From Megalonaias nervosa (taxonomy: Eukaryota; Mollusca; Bivalvia; Unionida; Unionidae): a stretch of DNA of 64,000 nt. How positions within the stretch are numbered: position 1 is the first letter of the stretch; each line of letters begins with the position of its first letter. The notes under the pieces were generated by a model that was given only the letters and a program-made list of their open reading frames with translations, was not told the DNA's origin and searched no databases. The stretch covers positions 36,310-100,309 of the forward strand of contig JAECUM010009463.1 of NCBI GenBank assembly GCA_016617855.1, given 5' to 3'. Of the stretch, positions 1-8,341 are shown piece after piece. Both the position numbers and the translations under genes were made by a program.

Positions 1-838
1 TTCCTGGTGCCAGACTCCGAAGACGAAAAGAAATTCAAAGAGAAATACTGGAAGCAGGAAGGCATCACTTTAGACAACGTCGAGATAAACGAAGGAAGGC
101 GATCGATTGCCAAAGTGATGTTAAATTGCTTTTGGGGAAAAATGGCACAACGACCGCGTTTACCTCAGACGGAGTATTTGACAGAACCTTCCCGCTACTT
201 CCAGATGATTCACGACAAAACCAAATACATGAAACACGTGGACGTCGTTCGTGAGGACTTGATCTTAGTCAATAACGAAGAAGAACTGGACTTTGTAGAA
301 GCAGACGAATTTGGAAATGTCATCATTGCGGCTTACGTGACAGCCCATGCTCACTTAAAATTGTACGAAGCGTTACACCAGTTAGGAGATCGTGTACTGT
401 ATTTTGACACGGATAGTTGCATCTACATCGATCGCCTGGGTCACTCTCACCCGGTCATCGAAGGAGACCGTTTAGGATCCTGGACAGATGAGCACCCCAA
501 TGACAAGATTCTAAGTTTTGCAAGTGGCGGTCCCAAAAATTACGGCTACGAATACCGTGGCAAACAAGGAGAAGTGCACACGGAGAGTAAAGCGGAAGGA
601 TTGACTCTCAATTATCGCACCAATCAAGTGGTGAACTTGCCGTATTGAAAGAAACTTTGCAGTCTGGACAGGATGGAAACTTTAAAGTGACCACCTACGA
701 ACCTCACAAGATTGTACGTTTACCCACACACCAAATCGTCAGTCGACCCTTGGAAAAAGTTTATCAAATCGTGTATCAAAAGAGAGTTCGGCGTCCCAAC
801 CATTTCACTTTACCTTACGGACACGCTGGTATAATAAA
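1..838 (+). pseudogene. Protein-primed type B DNA polymerase, C-terminal part, frameshifted
   Basis: C-terminal part of the replicative polymerase that copies linear Polinton/adintovirus genomes. The frame is open at the window start, so the beginning lies outside. Motif B is visible as KVMLNCFWGK (about residue 36 of the visible frame) and motif C as YFDTDS (about residue 133), which carries the metal-binding aspartates. The frame ends at 646-648; the coding signal continues directly in the frame that is open from 645, to about 838 with the basic C-terminal tail typical of the family, so a one-base shift near 645 broke the gene. Upstream exonuclease motifs are not in the window. Assignment to PolB is firm; the exact C-terminus is uncertain because the second frame runs on into the next gene. 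Confidence 0.88.
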
Positions 839-924
839 ATGGTTCCAAGACGATCGCCACCAAAAAAAAAGGATGATTTCGACACAGCAGGAATTGAGTG
901 AGAGATCCACGAAGAACTCCAAGT

Positions 925-1277
925 TCAAACCATACCATTTTCCAGTTTTCTTGCCTGACTATTGTAGTTGTGCCAGTGGATTGGAAACGTTTCAAAACTA
1001 GCCCACGGAAATGGAAGGATTACCTACTGCGAATGTTTTAGCTAGAACAGGATTTGTCTACCTGGGACCTTAGACTGGATTGGGATACGAAGTACAGTGT
1101 TTCAGTTGTGGTCTGAAGTTGCGTATGGATCGACGCATCTATAACGATTCAGCTATTCTGGAACATACTCGATGGGCTCCGCACTGTCCTTATATTTCTA
1201 TGGCCTTTCCACCCATCGCACTACGGTTTAGGTATGACGGAACCTTAGAGAAGGTAGTACCGTTGTCCAGGAAGTAA
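925..1277 (+). pseudogene. BIR-domain (IAP-like) gene, first copy, with two stop codons
   Basis: One frame, open except for TAG codons at 999-1001 and 1071-1073, encodes a recognisable baculoviral-IAP-repeat domain: an N-terminal LPDYC segment, an ARTGFVYLG segment, the zinc ligands in VQCFSCG, and EHTRWAPHCPY with the third and fourth ligands. BIR proteins bind caspases or their activators and block apoptosis; viruses use them to keep infected cells alive. The first TAG falls where the family normally has the tryptophan of the 'TFxxW' signature. No RING domain is visible. The gene follows polB directly and the frame is shared with the polB tail, so its own start is unclear. Confidence 0.75.
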
Positions 1278-1347
1278 AAAAGGAAGACGTCCAAAACTAG
1301 GCATAAAAAAGGAAAGACGTACAAGCTCGAGACTTCATTATGACTAG

Positions 1348-1355
1348 TATAAAAA
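1348..1355 (+). promoter_or_regulatory. TATA-box-like site between the two BIR genes
   Basis: TATAAAAA in the 460-bp spacer between the BIR copies. The same sequence recurs before the ATPase, the 4606 gene and the 7837 gene of this element, which is why I list it. A second A-rich run lies at about 1302. No clear start codon for BIR copy 2 follows at a fixed distance. Confidence 0.4.
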
Positions 1356-1740
1356 GGGACAACGTCCAAGACAGATAGTTCATTGTGACTACTATGGCCA
1401 AGCGAGAAAGATGAATCCCTTCAGAGAAGCACAAATGAAGTTCAGATAGGCACAATTCAAGTTTGGTGATTCTCAAGTGGAGTGCGATGCTGTACCTTGC
1501 GATGGTAGGGATGCCGTACGCTGTGACCTCAGCAATTCAGTACCACATCATGGGAACTTTGCTATACCTACCATGGAAAGTGATGCTGTGCGTGTCAAAT
1601 CTGACGGATGCGAAAGCGATGCCACTCGTCATCGTACACCTTTTCACTTTACTGGTTTTCATGGTGGATGTCATCATTATGAAACCATGCGGCTACCACC
1701 CTACGGATGTCATCCAAAACTGAGCAAACTACTGCGGATT

Positions 1741-2049
1741 TCACCGTACCCTCATCGAAATGAACCTGTGAAAGACGAATATTCGTTCCCTGTGCGATTG
1801 CCTGAATACTGCGACTTTGAAAGTCGATTCCAAACCTTCCGATGAAAATGGCCAAAATATCTGGGAGGACCTACCCCCAAAGAGTTAGCTAGAGCCGGAT
1901 TTATCTACTTGGGCGAAGGGGATACAGTCAAGTGCTTCAGTTGCGGTGTGTCACTTCACGAGTGGGAGAAGAAAGATTCCGCTTACCTGGAACATGCTCG
2001 ATGGTCTCCGGATTGTCACTACCTACCTTTAGTGGGACCTAGTCATTGA
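1741..2049 (+). pseudogene. BIR-domain (IAP-like) gene, second copy, one in-frame stop
   Basis: A complete BIR domain in one frame, interrupted only by TGA at 1843-1845. Visible parts: RLPEYCDFESRFQTFR before the stop, then KWPKYL, ARAGFIYLGEGD, the zinc pair VKCFSCG, HEWEKKD and EHARWSPDC with the remaining ligands. It ends with TGA at 2047-2049. Predicted role as for the first copy, of which it is a diverged duplicate. The frame is open upstream to 1477, but that stretch shows no BIR-like or other recognisable sequence, so I start the gene where similarity begins. It is better preserved than copy 1. Confidence 0.75.
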
Positions 2050-2061
2050 AGTGGGTATACC

Positions 2062-2451
2062 ATGCCATTTAAGAAACCAGCTTGGCTAGGAGTCAAACTT
2101 TGGCAAACACCTAGACAAGTATTTAAACCCCATTTAAAAAATAATATTCAAACATTACCAAACGAATTGCAAGAGAAGATCTACAAGGACACTTGGCAGG
2201 GACTTGTCACAGCAAAATCTCAATTGGTGACTGAGGAACATTTATGTCGAGAAACTCACAAAAGGAAATTTACAAAAGTCAACAAACAAGTCAAATTTCT
2301 CTGGATCAAGACTTTGTTCTTCACATTGTTCATGATATATAGACCGTTTACATCAGAAGATTTTATTACCATTCTTGATCGTTTCCCTGAATGGCAGTGG
2401 TCAGATATTACTCACTACATCCGTCACTTTCGGTCTAGGAGAAATGTTTGA
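2062..2451 (+). CDS. Unrecognised 129-residue protein with F-box-like LPxELxExIY motif
   Basis: ATG-started intact frame 13 bases after BIR copy 2. No family recognised with confidence. Residues about 31-42 read NIQTLPNELQEKIY, which resembles the start of an F-box (LPxEL then a hydrophobic pair). A basic region and a hydrophobic stretch (about 75-95, with LFFTLFMIY) follow, then the phrase EWQWSDITHYIRHF. The next gene repeats the LPxELxExIY and QWSDI motifs, so the two are paralogues. F-box proteins recruit targets to SCF ubiquitin ligases and occur in large DNA viruses; that function here is only an inference from one short motif. Confidence 0.5.
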   Translation: MPFKKPAWLGVKLWQTPRQVFKPHLKNNIQTLPNELQEKIYKDTWQGLVTAKSQLVTEEHLCRETHKRKFTKVNKQVKFLWIKTLFFTLFMIYRPFTSEDFITILDRFPEWQWSDITHYIRHFRSRRNV

Positions 2452-2456
2452 CTAAC

Positions 2457-2885
2457 ATGGTCATCGATACTTTACAAGAGAACATTCGTGGTTTGCCTGT
2501 GGAGTTGAGAGAACGCATTTACAGAGAGTTGGTGAAAAGACAGGTGAAACGCAAATAACAACTGCATCCGTTACGTCACCGATGTTTGAACCACTGGTAC
2601 CTAAATGCTATAAGAGGACTGATTCATGTGAAAGCGTTCCAGTGGTCAGATATTGTTCAGCTGGACGAGGAGCAGAAGACTTTGTTTGCTACTCATCCTA
2701 CTTCTTTCAAGTTAACCATTCTAAACTGAATTCAAGAAGAGTTAGAGGGTTACCAAAATCTTTTACACAATGTAAACTTAGTTCAAGAGGACACTACTGT
2801 GCGACGTGTGGTATGTGAGTCAGTGACTAAATATTTTGGATACGTCGAAGGAGTACGACCACTTCTGTGCGAAAAGTACATTTAA
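2457..2885 (+). pseudogene. Paralogue of the preceding F-box-like gene, two in-frame stops
   Basis: ATG at 2457 opens a frame with NIRGLPVELRERIYREL, close to the motif of the upstream gene, and later AFQWSDIVQLDEEQ, close to its WQWSDI phrase. The same frame continues to TAA at 2883-2885 but is interrupted by TAA at 2556-2558 and a TGA after TILN at about 2730. Coding quality persists on both sides of each stop (for example EELEGYQNLLHNVNLVQED), so this is a single decayed gene of about 142 codons. Its function is unknown; duplication of a small accessory gene beside duplicated BIR genes suggests an expanding host-interaction locus. Confidence 0.55.
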
Positions 2886-2920
2886 TACCTCCGACAAAAG
2901 AGACATACAAACGTATTACC

Positions 2921-3142
2921 ATGCCACGACCTTTATCATTCATGATACAACAGATTCCGTGGAAGGAAATCAATGACAATATTCAAACGATGGAGGATTA
3001 CCAATACCTATTACGAGAACTGTGTCCATTGAATTGGGGTCGACGTGTGGTGTGTGTCTTAGTGACTTGCTTTCTGGGATTTCGTTTACCGGCCGATTTC
3101 TTGTGGACTCTTTACGAACAGTACATACCAACCAAAACATGA
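2921..3142 (+). CDS. Unrecognised 73-residue protein
   Basis: Short intact ATG-started frame, not recognised. It has a hydrophobic segment near residues 42-60 (VVCVLVTCFLGFRLPADFLW) after a polar N-terminal half. Its stop overlaps the start of the next gene in an ATGA arrangement at 3139-3142, typical of compact viral gene order and supporting both frames as real. No sign of decay is seen, but at this length an intact frame is weak evidence. Confidence 0.4.
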   Translation: MPRPLSFMIQQIPWKEINDNIQTMEDYQYLLRELCPLNWGRRVVCVLVTCFLGFRLPADFLWTLYEQYIPTKT

Positions 3143-3390
3143 AAGTGGTCTCTTTAAATCTACACGAAAAACTCATTCTGTTAAAAGCTTTGCGCTTTCA
3201 TCTCGATAGTTCTCGACTTCTACAGGAAAGAAAGATTCGTCAACTTTTAGGTACTGAAGATGTGTACGATGATGTGTGTATAGCTTGTGACTTACACCCT
3301 CACTGGAAAGATGTACGTGACTGGAAAAGTTGGGGTTTCGAGGCTTGGACAAAAGAAGTCGTACGCTATGCCCAAGATTTGTCATCCTAA
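3139..3390 (+). CDS. Unrecognised 83-residue protein
   Basis: Starts at ATG 3139, overlapping the previous stop by four bases. The open frame extends upstream to 3022, but that part is a shadow of the previous gene. The product begins with an amphipathic, probably helical region rich in leucine and basic residues (HEKLILLKALRFHLDSSRLL) and ends with an aromatic segment containing DWKSWGFEAW. No known domain recognised. The 3' end overlaps the next gene by 23 bases in another frame, again a compact viral layout. Confidence 0.45.
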   Translation: MKVVSLNLHEKLILLKALRFHLDSSRLLQERKIRQLLGTEDVYDDVCIACDLHPHWKDVRDWKSWGFEAWTKEVVRYAQDLSS

Positions 3391-3721
3391 AAAATTAAAA
3401 CGTTCAGTGAAAAAAGTAACTTTTAAACCTGTGCTAGTGACAGTGCCAGAAGAAGAAGAAGAACTACCCCCTTCAGGACAGGACAGGACCGTCATTGACA
3501 TCCCCGAAAGACCATTCCGGGAGGATTCCTGTGTGACTGTGCCAAGTGTAGAGACTCTAAGAACATTACACACTACCCCTACGATATCACGTCTTGATCA
3601 TCACAAATGTTGTACAGAGACTTGTTTATATTCCACTATGATCATTTTGATGTGTCTTTTATTCATGTACTTAACTATTTGGCTTTTATGTATTGTTGTC
3701 TTTCGCGTTGTTCAGAATTAA
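3368..3721 (+). CDS. Small membrane protein with C-terminal transmembrane helix
   Basis: Starts at ATG 3368 inside the end of the previous gene; the frame is open from 3287 but the overlap argues for the internal ATG. The 117-residue product has a basic N-terminus (PKKLKRSVKKVTFK), an acidic run (PEEEEE), a proline/threonine-rich middle and a strongly hydrophobic C-terminal segment of about 26 residues (STMIILMCLLFMYLTIWLL onward) ending six residues from the terminus. This is the pattern of a tail-anchored or type II membrane protein. Specific function unknown; it sits directly before the ATPase promoter. Confidence 0.5.
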   Translation: MPKICHPKKLKRSVKKVTFKPVLVTVPEEEEELPPSGQDRTVIDIPERPFREDSCVTVPSVETLRTLHTTPTISRLDHHKCCTETCLYSTMIILMCLLFMYLTIWLLCIVVFRVVQN

Positions 3722-3750
3722 AGATGGCAATAAACGTGTCCGGAAAAAAG

Positions 3751-3757
3751 TATAAAA
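3751..3757 (+). promoter_or_regulatory. TATA box of the packaging ATPase gene
   Basis: TATAAAA, 51 bases before the ATPase ATG at 3808, followed by a pyrimidine-rich leader. It shares its sequence and position with the boxes before the genes at 4606 and 7837. Confidence 0.55.
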
Positions 3758-3807
3758 ACTCTTGTCTTGTCTGTCTTCCTGTCAAAAGTGACATTCCTTA
3801 CACTACT

Positions 3808-4534
3808 ATGGCTACCTCTACTGACTATGCTCCCTCTTCCTCCACTATCAAAGTCATCGACTAGCACTTAGATCGTGTCAGTTGGGAAGCCTTGTATCTT
3901 CGCCATCCCTTTAACATGCTCATTGCTGGACCTAGCGGTTCAGGCAAAATTTAATTTGTCAAACGTTTGATCGATCATAAAGATAATTTGATCGATCGTC
4001 CACCTCAACGAATCGTGTGGTGTTACAAAGAGTGGCAATCGGCGTACAGCCTTCTGCGAGAAAGTCAAGGCAATTCCATCGTCTATTTGGAAGGCATTCT
4101 TGGCGAAGACGACGGGATCGTGTCTGACCCTAGTCAAACCCATCTGGTCATCTTCGACGACATGTTAGGAGAAAACGAAGAAATTAAACTGTGGTTTACG
4201 CGCAAAGGGCATCATCGTAAAGCCAGTGTCATTTACATCACCAAAAAATTTGTTTCAACAAAGTAAAGCCCATCGCACCATCAGTCTCAATGCTCATTAC
4301 GTGGTCTTGTTTAAAAGCCCTAGAGATAAATCACAAGTGCAAGTCTTAGCCAAACAGTTAGGAACGCCTTCGCTGACTCATGCGTACGACGATGCCACAC
4401 AAACTGCACACGCTTATTTACTCGTGGATTTAAAACCCACTAACCCCGATTATTTGCGATTTCGTACCCATATGTTTCACTACTGGTGCCAAGACGGAGG
4501 GCCTGTCGTGTACACGTTCCCATCGTCGACTTAA
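3808..4534 (+). pseudogene. A32/FtsK-like genome packaging ATPase, two stops and one frameshift
   Basis: ATPase that would pump viral DNA into the preformed capsid. The frame from ATG 3808 contains the Walker A loop AGPSGSGK (about 3931-3953), the strand PPQRIVWCYKEW and Walker B HLVIFDDM (about 4141-4164). It is broken by TAG at 3862-3864, by TAA two codons after the Walker A lysine, and by a one-base shift in the A run near 4245; the C-terminal part continues in the frame ending at 4534 with SLNAHYVVLFKSPRD. It is diverged from the ATPase of element B (different Walker A context), so the two elements belong to different lineages. Confidence 0.85.
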
Positions 4535-4560
4535 CAACAACAACAACAACCAAAAAAGTC

Positions 4561-4567
4561 TATAAAA
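4561..4567 (+). promoter_or_regulatory. TATA box before the 4606 gene
   Basis: TATAAAA 39 bases before ATG 4606, in the same context (A-rich before, pyrimidine-rich leader after) as the ATPase promoter. Confidence 0.55.
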
Positions 4568-4605
4568 ACCTCGGTCACCTTGGGTCTGTCTCACACAGCA
4601 TCAAC

Positions 4606-4865
4606 ATGACGTCCCTTCAGTCTTATCTTCCCGTCAAATTGATTCGTGCCTTGTACGGTATCATTCGTGAAAAAAAATCCACAAATACGTCCTCGTGTCT
4701 TAGAAGCTAGTCTCAAAGAAGTCTTACGATGGTTTACGGTGACAGCACGTCAATTACTGCAAGGCATCATTCACATTCCACATCAAAACAAACGTTTTTC
4801 TGACAGAAACAAAAGTAGCCTTGACGCAACTGGCCGATCCTCGCATTGACACTCAAACCAAATAG
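4606..4865 (+). pseudogene. Small hypothetical protein, two frameshifts
   Basis: Begins at ATG 4606 behind a TATA box. Protein-like sequence moves between frames twice, first in the A8 run near 4672 and again near 4800 in a T run, ending at TAG 4863-4865. The readable pieces are helix-forming and leucine/basic rich (KLIRALYGIIREK, then VLEASLKEVLRWF and QLLQGIIHIPHQNK). About 85 codons in total. Not recognised; its place between ATPase and basic virion proteins suggests a minor virion component, but that is inference. Confidence 0.45.
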
Positions 4866-4873
4866 CAAATCAT

Positions 4874-5514
4874 TTGAAACCTGGAGGTAGTGGATCTCTT
4901 GGAGGTATCATAATTCGTTCCTTCTTAAAATGGGATCCCAATGCTCCCAATGTCGTCCCCAAGAAAAAAGTCACTCCCCGACGTAACCAGAAGAAAACGA
5001 AAACGAGCAACGGTGTCAAGACCAGGGCACAGCCTCAGAAAAAGAAAAAGAAAAGCCCACAGAAAAAAGCTTCTACCCGCAAGAGAGGTACTGCCGCCAG
5101 GACGCAACCTTACATTCGCAAACCAGGACCTGCCGCAACGGTGACTACGTCTCCAGTAGCCTCGAGTTCTTCCACTTCTCTGTTGCTGGTGATGCCTGCC
5201 AAACCCAACTTGACACATGTCTTTCCTAATTTGATGAAAAATTGGAAACCTGTGTCTCCAAAACTTCTCCAGTGGTGAAACCCTCTTCCTCTTTAGCGGC
5301 AGTGGCCGCTGCTCACAAAGTACCTGCCCCCCAAAATCGAAGTCCAAGAGAGATCGGGTGTGTTAAAGAGTTTACTGGATTCGTCCAAGCAAGAACTGTC
5401 CCGATTGAGTCCGTTGCTAACCCCTCTACGACGTGTGATGCCTGCAGTGATATTGATACGACGAGCCGATAATCAGTGGCGACGCATTCCAGTAAAAAAA
5501 AAAGATCTGCGGTA
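4874..5514 (+). pseudogene. Lysine-rich basic protein, probable DNA-condensing core protein, broken
   Basis: The first part opens with GGSGSLGGIII and then becomes extremely basic (many KKK and RK runs, about residues 30-80) before a Ser/Thr/Pro stretch; it ends at 5276-5278. Further protein-like sequence appears in another frame up to TAA 5512-5514 (for example RSGVLKSLLDSSKQELSRL). Neither part has an obvious ATG. Polintons and adenoviruses carry small basic proteins that coat packaged DNA (pVII/pV/pX-like); composition and neighbours fit that role, but no family signature is visible. It may be two genes rather than one. Confidence 0.45.
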
Positions 5515-5555
5515 AAAGATAGGTTCAGTATTTTTGTGCTCCTGAACGCACAAAG

Positions 5556-5975
5556 ATGTCCCCTCAGAGACGTGGACACCGTCACCATCCTCGTTCTTCT
5601 GCCCAAAAAGGAAAAGGACTGCCTCCTCGTTTAGCCAAACATTGGGATATGTTGTCCGTCCTGTGCAAAGCTCCTCCACCCATGCGAAAAAAACTCATTC
5701 AAACTGCCTCCAAATATGTCATCGATACCATGAGCGAATGTTTTCTGAATGTCTTGAAAGGCACAATACCTTTGTCTAAACATCAGAAAGAATGCTTAGC
5801 CAAACATCGACACGTTCTTCGCCAAATGGTTCAAAAGAAAATCTCCGTTCGTCAAAAGAAAAAGATGTTGGTGCAACGCGGAGGAATTTAACGCCTGTTA
5901 GGACCCTTGCTGGGAAAAATAGGAGGACCCTTGCTGAAAGGAGTATTGGGAACGATGGGAAGAATCCTGGGATGA
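5556..5975 (+). pseudogene. Polinton/adintovirus small virion protein with hydrophobic tail, one stop
   Basis: ATG 5556; 111 codons are open to TAA 5889-5891 and the same frame continues with a glycine/leucine-rich hydrophobic tail (LLGPLLGKIGGPLL) to TGA 5973-5975. The arrangement 'KxxRKxLIQTA ... VLKGxIPLSKHQKECLAKH ... KKISVRQKKKMLVQRGG' followed by a hydrophobic tail matches a protein I know as recurrent but unnamed in invertebrate Polintons. A basic body and membrane-seeking tail suggest a role like adenovirus pX/pVI in core binding or membrane disruption. The stop removes the hydrophobic tail. Confidence 0.65.
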
Positions 5976-6046
5976 AGATAAAAGAGTCAAGAAGATAAAA
6001 GGGACCTCTGGAATCAAAAGATCTCAGACGTGACCATAGAAATCCA

Positions 6047-6728
6047 ATGGAAGGACGAAAATTGACTTTAGAACCTTACAAACGATGGATGGAATACCAT
6101 CGTTGACAAGAACAACGAACCCCGCATTTACCTCCCAATCCTCATTTGACCGAGATGTCCCAGGTAAAACACGAATTGCAATCGTTGATGGGATCGTAGC
6201 GATTTGTCAGAAACGGAAAAATCGCAAAGGTACGGCCAACTGATGCAGAAAGATTCAGACGAGAAAGCTCAACCCACTCTGAAAGATTTTAAGACCCTGA
6301 TGAAAAGTCCACCACTATCCCCGCCACCACCCTCAGCGGTTAAGACAGATGCTGCCCCACGGATGCCTGAGGAAGAAGAGGCACGAGAAGTATTTCAAAC
6401 ACCGGCAGCAGCTCCCATCCCTAGTAAGATTTCAGCGTCCTTGTTGACCCCTTCCCCTACACCCCAACGAGAAGAACTTAAAGCATGTGTTAAAAAGATG
6501 ATGCCCACTCCTCTTTCGACAGAAGTCAAAAAGAAAGAAGGGAAACCAGAAGTGAGGAAAAAAAAAAGAAGACCAAAGCCATCCCATTACCGCCACCACC
6601 ACCACCACTACCACTACCCTCGACTACTACTCCCGTGGCACATCGGACACGTAAAGCCGTTTCCAAACTACCCCCTCGTCCCATCCAAAGTAGCATCAGT
6701 GATGAGTGGATCACTTAGTAAAAAATAG
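6047..6728 (+). pseudogene. Proline-rich Polinton protein with SETEKxQRYGQ motif, broken
   Basis: A frame from ATG 6047 with stops at about 6104 and 6197 leads into a second frame (from 6204) that holds DLSETEKSQRYGQLMQKD, a motif of a recurrent Polinton gene usually found just upstream of integrase or capsid genes. The rest is low complexity: proline-rich (SPPPPSAV), acidic (PEEEEAREVF), then lysine and histidine runs (HHHHH from CAC/CAT repeats), and is probably out of its original frame near the end. Function unknown. It precedes the integrase directly. Confidence 0.5.
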
Positions 6729-6730
6729 AG

Positions 6731-7831
6731 AAGGTGTTAGCCAGCATTTACTACGATCCATCCCTTCCTGCAGGTTACTACGGAGTTCAAAAATTGTATC
6801 GTGCTGCCAAAACTCGTCTGAAAAGTGTCCGTTTACCTCAAATGCAAAGCTGATTACAAGAACAAGCCACGTACACCTTACAAAACCCATTCGACGAAAA
6901 TTTTCCAGAAGTCGCCCCCGAGTGGAGGGTATCGATCATCAATGGCAAGCCGATTTAGCCGCTGCCTCTCATTTGGCCACCTACAATGGTGGCTACAAAT
7001 ATTTGTTTTGTGTCATCGATATCTTTTCCAAATTTGCCTGGGCCGTGCCATTGACTTCTAAATCAAGCAGTGAGTTAGTGCGAGCCCTCAAACTGGTGTT
7101 GAAACAAAGCGGGCGTCACCCTCTTCGATGGCAAACCGACAAAGGCACCGAATTTCTGAACCAAGATTTCCAAAAAGAATTGAAGAAACGTGACATTCAT
7201 TTCTTCACCACCGAGAATCCCGACACCAAAGCCAGCATCGTGGAACGTTTTCAACGAACCTTGAAAGAACGCATGTGGAAATATTTTACGCATCAACACA
7301 CTTTCAAGTACATCGACGTCTTTCAGCACCTAGTCCAAGCGTATAACCAATCTTACCACCGGAGCATCGGACGTGCCCCCCAGGAAGTGACTCCCGACAA
7401 CGAAGTGACCGTCTTCGAGCGCCTGTTTGGCACGTCCCCGACGGTGACTGTCCCCAAGAAAGGTGGAGTGTTGGCAGCAGGAGGTTGGGTGCGAATTGGC
7501 AAAACCAAACGCACTTTCGACAAAGGTTACTTACCCAAATGAACCACCGAATTGTTTCGTGTCACTGAACGTGTGCGTGGCCGTTATCCTCCCGTCTATA
7601 AATTGGAAGACATGAACGGGGAAGTGTTAAAAGGAACGTTTTACTTGCCCGAGTTACAACGTGTGACCAAAAAAGAAGACGAAGTGAACGAGATAGAAAG
7701 CATTCTCGATCGAAGAACCCGAAAAGTTGGAAAACGACGTGTCAAAGAAGTCAGTACGTTGGAAGCGATATCCTCCCAGTTTTGACCCTTGGATCGACGC
7801 TTCGCAAATCATCGACTATAAAAAGAAGTGA
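6731..7831 (+). pseudogene. Retrovirus-like integrase with chromodomain, several breaks
   Basis: DDE integrase that would insert the element into host DNA. In order: an N-terminal helix-rich part (GYYGVQKLYRAAK) in one frame to a TGA at about 6853; the catalytic core in the frame ending at 7542 with D in HQWQADL, D in QTDKGTEF and E in IVERFQRTLKE; TGA at 7540-7542 where element B has tryptophan in the matching phrase; an SH3-like/C-terminal part (YKLEDMNGEVLKGTFY) to about 7740; and a chromodomain-like end (KRYPPSFDPWIDASQI) in another frame to TGA 7829-7831. Thus at least two stops and two shifts. The chromodomain suggests targeting to modified histones. Confidence 0.85.
7817..7824 (+). promoter_or_regulatory. 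TATA box overlapping the integrase 3' end
   Basis: TATAAAAA, also read as the last codons of the integrase, 20 bases before ATG 7837. It has the same sequence as the other boxes of element A. Confidence 0.45.
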
Positions 7832-7836
7832 CCATC

Positions 7837-8217
7837 ATGCCCTTCAACACAACCTCAGCTACTGCAGTAACCACTCCTTCCCCCAGTTCTTCTCTGCAAG
7901 ATCTACAAAAGCAACCCTTGTGGGTGAGGTGTGGAGAACGTCTGCCTAAAACGCAACTCGCCTTTTCCTGGCAAATCTTTGTGGTGTATTGTGTCATCGG
8001 TGCTGCCATTGAAAATATGAGTTTGCAACAAGAAGACAAACAATTGTGGACCATTTTGCTCAGCAGTTGCATCGGTTACCTTCTCCCCAATCCTTCCTTG
8101 AAATACTCCTCTAACGGGAACAACAACGGGAACCTTGCGTCTAACGTTAGCCCCCCTTCCAACAGTCACCATAACAATCCTCATTTAGACACTCCTCTGA
8201 CTTCCAGCGACCCCTGA
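7837..8217 (+). CDS. Hypothetical membrane protein, 126 residues
   Basis: ATG 7837 behind a TATA box; the frame is open slightly upstream through a GTG but the ATG is preferred. The N-terminal 35 residues are Ser/Thr/Pro-rich; two hydrophobic segments follow (about 48-63, SWQIFVVYCVIGAAI, and about 75-90, WTILLSSCIGYLL), then an Asn/Ser/Pro-rich tail. Probably a two-span membrane or virion-membrane-active protein. Not recognised. It is one of the few intact frames in element A and lies just before the penton-like gene. Confidence 0.45.
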   Translation: MPFNTTSATAVTTPSPSSSLQDLQKQPLWVRCGERLPKTQLAFSWQIFVVYCVIGAAIENMSLQQEDKQLWTILLSSCIGYLLPNPSLKYSSNGNNNGNLASNVSPPSNSHHNNPHLDTPLTSSDP

Positions 8218-8237
8218 GACATTAGAACTCTGGAATT

Positions 8238-8283
8238 ATGAACAACCAATTTTACTTAACGTTACCCAGTGACAGTTCCATGG
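8238..8283 (+). pseudogene. First 15 codons of a penton-like gene, truncated
   Basis: ATG 8238 starts MNNQFYLTLPSDSSM, which matches the typical N-terminus (xFYVTLPSNSSM) of the penton/minor capsid protein of many Polintons. After codon 15 the frame loses similarity and runs into a stop near 8336. This marks the right break of element A: the rest of the penton and everything that would follow it, including a major capsid gene, is missing. Recognition rests on a short segment, but both motif and position (after the integrase and membrane protein) fit. Confidence 0.6.
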
Positions 8284-8341
8284 AGGTGCTGTGGTGGAAA
8301 GGCTTCAGAAGGAATGGAGGTTTCCAGGTAGCCTAGACTAT

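Larger units (their letters stand above)
1..8283 (+). mobile_element. Element A: decayed Polinton/adintovirus-like element, incomplete at both ends
   Basis: A run of + strand genes characteristic of Polintons/adintoviruses: type B DNA polymerase, packaging ATPase, small basic virion-type proteins, retrovirus-like integrase with chromodomain, and the first codons of a penton-like gene. The left end lies outside the window; the right end is a break inside the penton-like gene near 8283, so no major capsid gene is left. The recognisable core genes carry at least one stop or frameshift, so this is an old, non-functional copy. It is visibly richer in G+C than the flanking DNA and than element B. 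Two BIR genes and several small orphan genes lie between polymerase and ATPase. Confidence 0.88.

Noticed and set aside
6526..6714. Glycine/valine-rich minus-strand frames
   Set aside because: Antisense of the CCA/CAC-rich low-complexity tail of the 6047 gene.
925..7542. Possible use of TGA as tryptophan in element A
   Set aside because: Several TGA codons fall at tryptophan positions, but TAG and TAA also interrupt the same genes and frameshifts are frequent. Ordinary decay in nuclear DNA with the standard code explains all of them.
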